From: Pseudomonas sp. G2-4
GTDB taxonomy: Bacteria; Pseudomonadota; Gammaproteobacteria; Pseudomonadales; Pseudomonadaceae
Length of the DNA: 64,000 nt
NCBI RefSeq assembly: GCF_030064125.1
Contig: NZ_CP125957.1
Coordinates: 5,202,501 to 5,266,500, forward strand
Direction: 5' to 3'
The translations under genes were made by a program, and so were the position numbers. Under the pieces are notes generated by a model. That model was not told the DNA's origin. It saw only the letters and a list, made by a program, of their open reading frames with translations, and did not search any database. Below, in pieces: positions 54,166 to 61,759 of this stretch. Position 1 is the first letter of the stretch, and each line of letters opens with the position of its first letter.

Positions 54166-55251
54166 ATGACAACTCATAACAGTTTTATACGGACGACCGC
54201 GGTTGCGGTGGTGGTGTTGGCGGGTGTGTGGCAGTCGGGGGCCGATGCGTGGGGGGCCGGGGCGCCTGCGGAGGGTAAAGAGGAGCCGTGGTATCGAGCC
54301 TGGCTTCAGGTTACGGCGGATCCGAGCGTACCGATTCGCAATACTAAGCCATTCTTGCAGTGGCGCACCGACATGGACGCGCTCTATCGCGGCGACACCA
54401 CCGGTCAGGGCCTCGAGGCCTTCAGGGACGGTATCTTGCCCAAAGCCATAGGCTTTCCCGTGATCGATTGGATGTATGACTGGTGGGACCACGGGGCTGG
54501 AGTAGGAAAATCGATCTATAGCAGTACAACCCGTGATCAGGCTATCGCTCAGAGTTTCGCCCAGGAATGGGTATACGAGATCAAAGCCCCCCATGGCATC
54601 GATCAGGATAAATCGGGAGGGGCAGTCAGTGAGCAGGAAATCAGTTTCCCTGGGGGAATCAAGCGTCAGTTCGTCAAGCAGGCGTGCAAGAAGGAGAATC
54701 TCTCCGATTGCGCCGCGAACCCGAACTACCGCGAACCGACCGGCCAGGAAAGCCCATCTGAAGTTGCGGCCGTGACCATTGACTGGAGTCGGATAGCCCC
54801 CCCGGAAGGCATGCCATGGGTAAACACCAAAGACTCTCTATGGGCAGTCAGTTCTCCGATCGCCAACCCCGTACAGGGAGCGGATGCGCTTGCTAACGGA
54901 TTACGAGGCAGGAACTCTATGGCTCCCAATTTGAGGCTGGGGACCTCCCCGGAAGGCAATATCTACACGAACTCGGCTGTTATAGCCTTCTATGAATACA
55001 ATGACGCCAGGGTCTGGGCGATCACGGAAGCACAGAACGGCGGCTGGGTGTATGAAGTCAGGCCCAACACCCCAGCGGTGGATCTCGCACGGCCAAATTT
55101 CGGCGGACGTAACGGCGCTGTCGCCTTCATCGGCGGCATCAAAGGCGGACTATTGATGAACGCCCGCCGTTTCGAGAAAGGCGTGAGCCAACCGGTCGAG
55201 TGCATCGGCATCGAAAAAGAAGCGTGCCGGCTCGAGAACCTCCACCAATAG
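54166..55251 (+). CDS. Putative secreted ADP-ribosyltransferase (heat-labile enterotoxin A-like)
   Basis: 361 residues from ATG 54166, preceded by GGA; an in-frame ATG at 54115 would bury the signal peptide. Residues 1 to about 32 form a signal peptide. Residues 70-175 carry the three elements of R-S-E class mono-ADP-ribosyltransferases as in cholera/LT A chains: Arg75 in LYRGDT, the S-S-T motif in IYSSTTRDQAI (118-122), and E-x-E in SEQEISFPGGI (Glu156, Glu158). Residues 240-356 repeat the layout (NIYTNS, GGWVYEVRP, FIGGIK) but have N-G-A (316-318) in place of E-Q-E, so this half looks inactive. Two Cys pairs (174/182, 346/354) may form disulfides. No B-subunit gene is next to it. Target and host are unknown. 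Base composition is lower in G+C than the neighbours. Confidence 0.75.
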   Translation: MTTHNSFIRTTAVAVVVLAGVWQSGADAWGAGAPAEGKEEPWYRAWLQVTADPSVPIRNTKPFLQWRTDMDALYRGDTTGQGLEAFRDGILPKAIGFPVIDWMYDWWDHGAGVGKSIYSSTTRDQAIAQSFAQEWVYEIKAPHGIDQDKSGGAVSEQEISFPGGIKRQFVKQACKKENLSDCAANPNYREPTGQESPSEVAAVTIDWSRIAPPEGMPWVNTKDSLWAVSSPIANPVQGADALANGLRGRNSMAPNLRLGTSPEGNIYTNSAVIAFYEYNDARVWAITEAQNGGWVYEVRPNTPAVDLARPNFGGRNGAVAFIGGIKGGLLMNARRFEKGVSQPVECIGIEKEACRLENLHQ

Positions 55252-55293
55252 TTTTCAAGGAATGAATCCCCTCGCCACAAAACACCATCCCCC

Positions 55294-55424
55294 GTGGCGA
55301 GGGAGCTTGCTCCCGTTGGGCTGCGCAGCAGACCCAAGGCAGGCAACCCCAATTTGCCTGACACACCGCGCTGTCAGGTTTTGGGGCCGCTTCGCGCCCC
55401 AGCGGGAGCAAGCTCCCTCGCCAC
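55294..55424. repeat. REPIN downstream of the toxin gene
   Basis: Same subclass as 53834-53963 (CAGACCCAAGGCAGGCAACCCC interior). It begins 42 bases after the toxin stop. Confidence 0.9.
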
Positions 55425-55470
55425 AAGGTTTGGTGTCGATTGGTATATTTGTGACCGACACAAATCCACT

Positions 55471-55497
55471 GTGGGAGCGAGCTTGCTCGCGATGAGG
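55471..55497. repeat. Single REP, GTGGGAGCGAGC family
   Basis: GTGGGAGCGAGCTTGCTCGCGATGAGG without its inverted partner; matches the right arm of the REPIN at 53649-53752. Confidence 0.85.
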
Positions 55498-55512
55498 CTG
55501 GCCCTTATTGCA

Positions 55513-55761
55513 TCAAGTCCGAAGCTCTACCCGATCCAAAGCCTTGTTCGCCAACAAAGCCCCCAACTCAATCATCTGCACCACCCCCAATGCCACATGC
55601 CGCCGCGAGCCGTCCAGGTCGAAGGCAAGGTCGCTGAGCATTGCGTTGGCTGACGCCAGGGTTTCGCTGAGGTTGGCTAACAGGGCTTCGGTATCGACAC
55701 TGTATCTAATGGAGCCCAGGACAAAACGTCCGGGCTTGTTGCCCTGTGATTTTTCGGACGG
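55513..55761 (-). pseudogene. DUF6124-like protein remnant
   Basis: An open frame without a start codon reads (N to C) VDTEALLANLSETLASANAM, then LSDLAFDLDGSRRHVALGVVQMIEL, GALLANKALDRVELRT and a stop at 55513-55515. This matches the C-terminal two thirds of the small Pseudomonas DUF6124/DUF3077-type proteins. The N-terminal part is missing: an in-frame stop lies at 55762-55764. Function of the family is unknown. A second scrap of the same 3' end occurs at about 53762-53780. Confidence 0.6.
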
Positions 55762-55876
55762 TCAAACCCGGTCGCTGAATTGGCAGCGACACCCAAAGGC
55801 TAGAGCCCCCACTTCCGAGGGACAACCTTAAAAACCTGTCGGAAACTTCGGTGCGCCTGACAAACCGCAAATCTCT

Positions 55877-56007
55877 GTGGCGAGGGAGCTTGCTCCCGCT
55901 GGGCTGCGCAGCAGACCCAAGGCAGCCAGACTCGATTTGCCTGATACACCGCGTTGTCGGGTTTTGGGGCCGCTTCGCGCCCCAGCGGGAGCAAGCTCCC
56001 TCGCCAC
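55877..56007. repeat. REPIN, CAGACCCAAGGCAG subclass
   Basis: Third copy of the subclass around the toxin gene. The preceding bases GTGCGCCTGACAAACCGCAAATCT resemble those before the copy at 53834. Confidence 0.9.
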
Positions 56008-56163
56008 AACAGCTCGTTAGCCTTAGTAGCTCGAACGACCGCTGGTCAGCGTCGAAAAATAAAATCAAAAAATCGCAACGTCAGAAATTGCCTACAGATG
56101 AATACCAGTTAATCCAGTAGGTGTTGTCGCAGCTGAAGATCTTTGCCTTCGAATTCCCATCCT

Positions 56164-56257
56164 CTAATACCACTTCAATCCCACCCCACCAAACCCCTCC
56201 TAAAATACCTCTAAATCCAGGGCAAGCACCGTTGACATGGTATTCAAGTGGTATTAG
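56164..56257 (+). promoter_or_regulatory. nag operon promoter with paired NagR-type operators
   Basis: Two inverted copies of a 16-base element: CTAATACCACTTCAAT at 56164-56179 and ATTCAAGTGGTATTAG at 56242-56257 (complement CTAATACCACTTGAAT), differing at one base. A perfect -35 TTGACA (56232-56237) is followed after 17 bases by TAGCTT as a weak -10, so the second element lies in the promoter spacer. This fits repression by the adjacent GntR-type NagR; binding is inferred. Confidence 0.65.
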
Positions 56258-56311
56258 CTTCCACCTCACTTACCGGGCGACAACAACTCAACAACCGCAT
56301 CGGACACCCAC

Positions 56312-57043
56312 ATGAACGACATCCTGGCCCTGCGCCCCGACGACACTCAACCCACGCCGCTGTACCTGCAGCTGGCGCGCAATCTGGAGACGGCGATTCA
56401 TGCCGGCCAGTGGAAAGCCGAGCAGGCGATGCCGTCCGAGCGCAGCTTGAGCGAGCAACTGGGCATTTCCCGGGTCACTGCGCGCAAGGCGTTGGAGGTG
56501 TTGTTCGAACAAGGGCTGATCCGCCGCAACCAGGGTTCCGGGACGTTCATCACTCCGCGCCTGGAACAACCGCTGTCACGCCTCAGCGGCTTCAGCGAGA
56601 TGCTGCGGCTCAAGGGTTTCGTGCCTGGCTCCCAATGGCTGGAGCGGGACATCACCCCGCCGACCCACGAAGAATTGATCCGCCTGGGCCTGTCACCCAC
56701 CGACAAAGTCGCGCGGCTCAAGCGCCTGCGCAAAGCCGATGACACGGTCATGGCCATCGAGATGAGCACCCTGCCCGCCTCGATCATTCCCAAGCCACAG
56801 GCAGTGGGCGATTCGCTCTACGCATTTCTCGACAGCATCGGCAAGCCGGTGGTGCGCGCCCTGCAACACATCCAGGCGATCAACGCCTCGGACGAGTTCG
56901 CCGCCCTGGTGGGCATCGCCCCCGGCACCGCGATGTTGCTGATGACCCGGGTCGGCTACCTGGAAGACAACACCCCCATCGAAGTCACCGACACCTATTG
57001 CCGCAACGACTACTACGACTTTGTCGCAGAGCTGCGGCGCTAG
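56312..57043 (+). CDS. nagR: GntR/HutC family regulator NagR
   Basis: 243 residues. N-terminal GntR HTH: MPSERSLSEQLGISRVTARKALEVLFEQGLI. C-terminal UTRA effector domain with LSRLSGFSEMLRLKGFVPGS and the terminal EVTDTYCRNDYYDFVAELRR. First gene of the GlcNAc operon in the order known from P. aeruginosa; the effector is probably GlcNAc-6-phosphate or GlcN-6-phosphate. Confidence 0.9.
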   Translation: MNDILALRPDDTQPTPLYLQLARNLETAIHAGQWKAEQAMPSERSLSEQLGISRVTARKALEVLFEQGLIRRNQGSGTFITPRLEQPLSRLSGFSEMLRLKGFVPGSQWLERDITPPTHEELIRLGLSPTDKVARLKRLRKADDTVMAIEMSTLPASIIPKPQAVGDSLYAFLDSIGKPVVRALQHIQAINASDEFAALVGIAPGTAMLLMTRVGYLEDNTPIEVTDTYCRNDYYDFVAELRR

Positions 57044-57060
57044 ACGACCAGAGAGTCCCC

Positions 57061-58167
57061 ATGTCCGAAGACAATATCCTCACCGCCAATGGCTGGGTTC
57101 GCGGCCGCCTGATCCATAGGCACGGCAAAGTCGTGTCCATCGAAGGCCAGCCGTGCGATCCGACCCGCAATGACTTGCCCTACCTGCTGCCCGGTTTCAT
57201 CGACTTGCACGTCCACGGCGGTGGCGGCAAGGACATCATGCAAGGCGCCTCGGCATTCGAAACCATCACCCGCACCCACGTGCGTTTCGGCACCACCGCG
57301 CTGCTGGCCACGACCATGACCGCGCCCAGTGAAGAGATCGCCAGCGTGCTGCAGGCCCTCGGTGAGTTCTGTGAGCAACGCCCGAACGGCAGCGCCCGGG
57401 TCCTGGGTGTGCACTTGGAAGGCCCTTACATCAACCCCGGCAAACTCGGCGCCCAACCGAATTTCGCCCACACCGCGCTGATGGCCGAGGTGGAGAGCTA
57501 TCTGGCCCTGGCGCCGATCCGAGTGATTACCATCGCCCCGGAAATCGCCGGTCACGATGCCTTGATCCGCGCCCTCAGTGCCAAGGGCGTGCGCATGCAG
57601 ATCGGCCATACCTTGGGCAGCTACGAAGAAGGCGTCGCGGCGTTGGCCGCCGGGGCCAGCAGTTTCACCCATTTGTATAACGCCATGAGCCCGCTGCATC
57701 ACCGTGAACCGGGCATCGTCGGCGCGGCGCTGGCCCACGCCCAGTACGCCGAACTGATCCCGGACTTGCTCCACGTGCACCCCGGCGCCATGCGCGTGGC
57801 CTTGCGCTCGATTCCGTGCCTGTACTGCGTCACCGATTCCACCGCCGCCGCCGGCATGCCCGACGGTGAATACAAGCTGGGCAGCCACACCGTGACCAAG
57901 TGTCTGGGCGGTGTGCGTCTGGCCGATGGCACGCTGGCCGGCAGCACCCTGACCATGGACCAGGCCCTGCGCAACCTGGTGAAAATCGGTCTGCCCATCG
58001 CCGAAGCCTCCCAGCGCCTGTCGCAATTTCCCGCCGATTACCTCGGCCTGCCCGAGCGTGGCCGCTTGCAGCCGGGCGCCTGGGCCGACTGCGTGCGCCT
58101 TGACCGTTCCCTGACCCTGACCGACGTGATGGTCGAAGGAGAAGCCATTGACTTCAAAAATGCTTGA
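57061..58167 (+). CDS. nagA: N-acetylglucosamine-6-phosphate deacetylase
   Basis: 368 residues from ATG 57061 with GAGAG upstream. Amidohydrolase metal motif in PGFIDLHVHGGGGKDIM, substrate loop GVHLEGPYINPGKLGAQ, IGHTLGSYEEGVAALAAGASSFTHLYNAMSPLHHREPG and the catalytic Asp in YCVTDSTAAAGMPDGEY. Converts GlcNAc-6-P to GlcN-6-P and acetate. Overlaps the next gene by 20 bases. Confidence 0.96.
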   Translation: MSEDNILTANGWVRGRLIHRHGKVVSIEGQPCDPTRNDLPYLLPGFIDLHVHGGGGKDIMQGASAFETITRTHVRFGTTALLATTMTAPSEEIASVLQALGEFCEQRPNGSARVLGVHLEGPYINPGKLGAQPNFAHTALMAEVESYLALAPIRVITIAPEIAGHDALIRALSAKGVRMQIGHTLGSYEEGVAALAAGASSFTHLYNAMSPLHHREPGIVGAALAHAQYAELIPDLLHVHPGAMRVALRSIPCLYCVTDSTAAAGMPDGEYKLGSHTVTKCLGGVRLADGTLAGSTLTMDQALRNLVKIGLPIAEASQRLSQFPADYLGLPERGRLQPGAWADCVRLDRSLTLTDVMVEGEAIDFKNA

Positions 58168-59170
58168 AGAGGCCCTGGCCTCGTGGGAAGCCGTCGAGCG
58201 CCAGTTGCAGCAACTGGACCCGGCCCTTGGGGAAATCGCCGGACGCCTGCGCCGTCAGCCGCCGCAAGTGGCGATGACCGTCGCCCGCGGCAGCTCCGAC
58301 CACGCCGCCAGCTACTTCGCCTACCTCACCATGCAGCAACTGGGCATCCCGGTGGCCTCGTTGCCGATGTCGGTGGTGACCATGCAACAGGCGCCGCTGA
58401 AGGTCAGCGGCCAGGTGGCATTTGCGTTCTCCCAATCGGGACAGAGCCCGGACCTGGTGAACAGCCTGCGCCTGCTGCGCAAACGTGGCGCCTTGAGCGT
58501 AGCCCTGGTCAACGCCACCGATTCCCCTCTGGAGGCGGCGTGTGAATTCAGCGTGCCGCTGTGCGCCGGCGTCGAAAGCAGCGTCGCCGCCACCAAGAGT
58601 TTCATCGCCACCCTCAGCGCCAGTGCGCGGCTGGTGGCGCACTGGAAGGACGACGCCGAGTTGCTCGATGCCGGCAGCGCCCTGCCCGAAGGTTTGCGCG
58701 AGGCCGCCCGCCAGGATTGGCGCGCCGCCGTCGAAGCCCTGCGCGACTGCCAGCGGTTGATGGTGATCGGCCGCGGCGCCGGGTTCGCCATCGCCCAGGA
58801 AGCGGCGCTCAAGTTCAAGGAGACCTCGGCGATCCAGGCCGAAGCCTTCAGCAGCGCCGAGGTTCGTCATGGGCCGATGGCGCTGATCAATGAAAACTAC
58901 CCGCTGCTGGTGTTCGCCCCGCGCGGTGCCGAACAGGCCGGCGTGCTGAGCTTGGCGGCGGACATGCGCCAGCGCGGCGCCCGGGTGTTGCTGGCGGCGC
59001 CGGATGACATCGCCGAACGCGACCTGACGCTGACCCGCGCCGAACACCCGTCCCTGGACCCGATCCTGGCGATCCAGAGCTTTTATGGGATGGCCGCAAG
59101 CCTGGCCGTGGCCCGAGGTTTGGACCCGGATCAACCACGGCATCTGAGCAAGGTCACCCGTACGCACTGA
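58148..59170 (+). CDS. SIS-domain glucosamine-6-phosphate deaminase (TTG start)
   Basis: 340 residues. AAGGAG at 58136-58141 is correctly spaced for the TTG at 58148 and too far from the next ATG at 58160, so the TTG start is preferred. Two SIS domains: ARGSSDHAASYFAYLTMQ, AFSQSGQSPDLVNSLRLL and SSVAATKSFIATL in the first; GRGAGFAIAQEAALKFKETSAIQAEAFSSAEVRHGP in the second. It is like the isomerase half of GlmS without the glutaminase half, and replaces classical NagB by deaminating GlcN-6-P to fructose-6-P (NagB-II type). Confidence 0.9.
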   Translation: MTSKMLEEALASWEAVERQLQQLDPALGEIAGRLRRQPPQVAMTVARGSSDHAASYFAYLTMQQLGIPVASLPMSVVTMQQAPLKVSGQVAFAFSQSGQSPDLVNSLRLLRKRGALSVALVNATDSPLEAACEFSVPLCAGVESSVAATKSFIATLSASARLVAHWKDDAELLDAGSALPEGLREAARQDWRAAVEALRDCQRLMVIGRGAGFAIAQEAALKFKETSAIQAEAFSSAEVRHGPMALINENYPLLVFAPRGAEQAGVLSLAADMRQRGARVLLAAPDDIAERDLTLTRAEHPSLDPILAIQSFYGMAASLAVARGLDPDQPRHLSKVTRTH

Positions 59171-59212
59171 ACCGACGGTTGTCTTTTATAGAGAGTCTGA
59201 TGAGAGCGCCCC

Positions 59213-61726
59213 ATGCCCAACAACAATAAAGAGCTGACCCTCAGCGCCCCGCTCAGCGGCCCGGTGCTCACCCTCGCCAATGTCCCGGACGCGGTGTTCG
59301 CCAGCGGCGCCATGGGCGACGGGATCGCCATCGACCCGCTGAACGACACCCTCTACGCACCCTGCGACGGTGAAGTGATTCACGTCGCCCGCACCGGCCA
59401 TGCCGTGACCCTGCGGGCCGACAACGGCGCCGAACTGTTGCTGCACCTGGGCCTGGACACGGTCGAACTGCAAGGCGACGGGTTTTCCATGCTGGTCAAG
59501 GAAGGCGCGCGGGTCAGCAACGGCCAGCCGCTGCTGCGGTATGACGTGGACAAAGTGGCCCTGCGCTGCAAGAGCCTGGTCAGCCTGGTGGTCATCACCA
59601 ATGGCGAGCACTTCCAGGCGCGGCCCATCACCCTCAAGGGGGTGAAGGTCGGCGAACCGCTGCTGCATATCCTCGCCAAGGCCCCTGGCGAAACTCGCCA
59701 CGCTGACCAGGACATCGGCAGCGAAGTCTTCGGCCAGGTCCGCATCGCCCATCGCGGCGGCCTGCACGCCCGGCCGGCGGCGCTGATTCGTCAGACCGCC
59801 CAGGGTTTCAAGAGCCGCTCGCAGCTGCACTTCCAAGGCAAGTCGGCGTCCTGCGACAGCGTGATGGGGATGATGGGCCTGGCCATTACCGAACAGGCGC
59901 AAGTGCACGTCAGTTGTCGAGGCAGCGATGCCGAGGCGGCCCTGCAAGCTTTGCTGGCGATCTTATCCACAGCCTTGGCCGAAGAAGCCCATGCCGTCGC
60001 ACCCGTAATCAAAGCGCAACGCCGTAGCGCCGAAGAGGGTGTGCTGCACGGCGTATGTGCCGCCCCCGGCCTGGTGACCGGGCCGCTGGTTCGGTTGAAT
60101 GGCATTCAGTTGCCCCAGGACCCTGGCGGCCATGATGTCGAAGAGCAGCGACAACGCTTGGACAGCGCCTTGTCCCAGGTCAGTGGCGAAATCCACCTCA
60201 CCCTTGAAAACGCCAAGACCCGACGCCACCGCGACGAAGAAGCGATCTTCAGCGCTCATCTGGCCCTGCTGGAAGACCCAGTGTTGCTGGACGCCGCCCA
60301 CCTCTTTATCGAACAAGGCAGCGCCGCGACCCACGCCTGGAGCCGCGCCATCGACGGGCAATGCCAGGTGCTGCAGCAGCTGGGCAGCACGCTGCTGGCC
60401 GAGCGCGCCAACGATTTACGCGATCTGCGCCAACGGGTCCTGCGGGCGTTGCTGGGCGAGGCCTGGCAATTCGACGTGGCGGCGGGCGCCATCGTCGCCG
60501 CCGAGGAACTGACCCCGTCGGATCTGCTGCAACTCAGCGCCCAAGGCGTGGCCGGCGTGTGCATGGCCGAGGGCGGCGCAACCTCCCACGTGGCGATCCT
60601 GGCCCGAGGCAAAGGCTTGCCGTGCCTGGTGGCGCTGGGTGAAACACTGCTTGCCCAGGCGCCGGGGCAAGTGGTGGTGCTGGACGCCGATGGCGGCCGC
60701 CTCGAACTCACGCCCACGGCCGAGCGCCTGGCCCAGGTGCATCAGGAACAAGTCCGCCAAACCGGCCGACGCGCCGAGCAACAAACCCTCGCCCACACAC
60801 CGGCCCGCACCATCGATGGCGTAACCGTGGAAGTGGCGGCCAACGTTGCCTCCAGCGCCGATGCAGCCCAGGCCTTGGCAAATGGTGCCGACGGCGTTGG
60901 TTTGTTGCGCACGGAATTTCTCTTCGTCGACCGTCACACCGCCCCTGACGAAGAGGAACAACGCCAGGCCTATCAAGCCGTGCTCGAGGCCATGGGCGAC
61001 AAGCCGGTGATCATCCGTACCATCGACGTCGGCGGCGACAAGCATCTGGATTACCTGCCCCTGCCGAGCGAAGCCAACCCGGTGCTCGGCCTGCGCGGCA
61101 TTCGTCTGGCCCAGGTGCGGCCGGAGCTGCTGGACCAGCAACTGCGGGCCTTGCTGCAAAGCCGTCCCTTGAGCCGCTGCCGGATCCTGTTGCCGATGGT
61201 TACTGAGGTCGACGAGCTGCTGCACATCCGCCAACGCCTCGATGCCCTCGCCACGGAAATGGGCTTGAGCGAACGCCCGCAACTGGGGGTGATGATCGAA
61301 GTGCCCGCCGCCGCGTTGCTGGCCGAACAGTTGGCCGAGCACGCGGACTTCCTGTCCATCGGCACCAACGACCTGTCGCAATACACCCTGGCCATGGACC
61401 GCGACCACGCCGGCCTCGCCGCCCGGGTCGATGCCCTGCACCCGGCGCTGCTGCGGCTGATCGCCCAGACCTGTACCGGCGCGGCGAAGTACGGCCGTTG
61501 GGTTGGCGTGTGCGGCGCCCTGGCCTCCGATCCACTGGCTACGCCGGTGCTGATCGGGCTGGGGGTACGCGAGTTATCGGTCAGCCCGCCGCAGATCGGC
61601 GCAATCAAGGACCGCGTGCGTCACCTCGACGCCGCCCAGTGCGCTCGCCTCAGCGGCGAACTGTTGAACCTGGGCAGTGCCGCCGCCGTGCGCCAGGCCT
61701 GTCGTCAACACTGGCCCCTGGGCTGA
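59213..61726 (+). CDS. nagF: Fused PTS protein EIIA-HPr-EI
   Basis: 837 residues. EIIA(Glc)-like domain about 1-150 with LLLHLGLDTVELQGDGF (phospho-His). HPr domain about 175-260 with IAHRGGLHARPAALIRQT (phospho-His). Enzyme I about 280-837 with GGATSHVAILARGKGLP (phospho-His), GLLRTEFLF, and the C-terminal FLSIGTNDLSQYT and WVGVCGALASDP PEP-binding parts. It carries phosphate from PEP to the NagE permease, forming a self-contained sugar PTS. Confidence 0.95.
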   Translation: MPNNNKELTLSAPLSGPVLTLANVPDAVFASGAMGDGIAIDPLNDTLYAPCDGEVIHVARTGHAVTLRADNGAELLLHLGLDTVELQGDGFSMLVKEGARVSNGQPLLRYDVDKVALRCKSLVSLVVITNGEHFQARPITLKGVKVGEPLLHILAKAPGETRHADQDIGSEVFGQVRIAHRGGLHARPAALIRQTAQGFKSRSQLHFQGKSASCDSVMGMMGLAITEQAQVHVSCRGSDAEAALQALLAILSTALAEEAHAVAPVIKAQRRSAEEGVLHGVCAAPGLVTGPLVRLNGIQLPQDPGGHDVEEQRQRLDSALSQVSGEIHLTLENAKTRRHRDEEAIFSAHLALLEDPVLLDAAHLFIEQGSAATHAWSRAIDGQCQVLQQLGSTLLAERANDLRDLRQRVLRALLGEAWQFDVAAGAIVAAEELTPSDLLQLSAQGVAGVCMAEGGATSHVAILARGKGLPCLVALGETLLAQAPGQVVVLDADGGRLELTPTAERLAQVHQEQVRQTGRRAEQQTLAHTPARTIDGVTVEVAANVASSADAAQALANGADGVGLLRTEFLFVDRHTAPDEEEQRQAYQAVLEAMGDKPVIIRTIDVGGDKHLDYLPLPSEANPVLGLRGIRLAQVRPELLDQQLRALLQSRPLSRCRILLPMVTEVDELLHIRQRLDALATEMGLSERPQLGVMIEVPAAALLAEQLAEHADFLSIGTNDLSQYTLAMDRDHAGLAARVDALHPALLRLIAQTCTGAAKYGRWVGVCGALASDPLATPVLIGLGVRELSVSPPQIGAIKDRVRHLDAAQCARLSGELLNLGSAAAVRQACRQHWPLG

Positions 61727-61759
61727 GCCACCTCGAAGAACAATAAAGGGAGAGACGCC

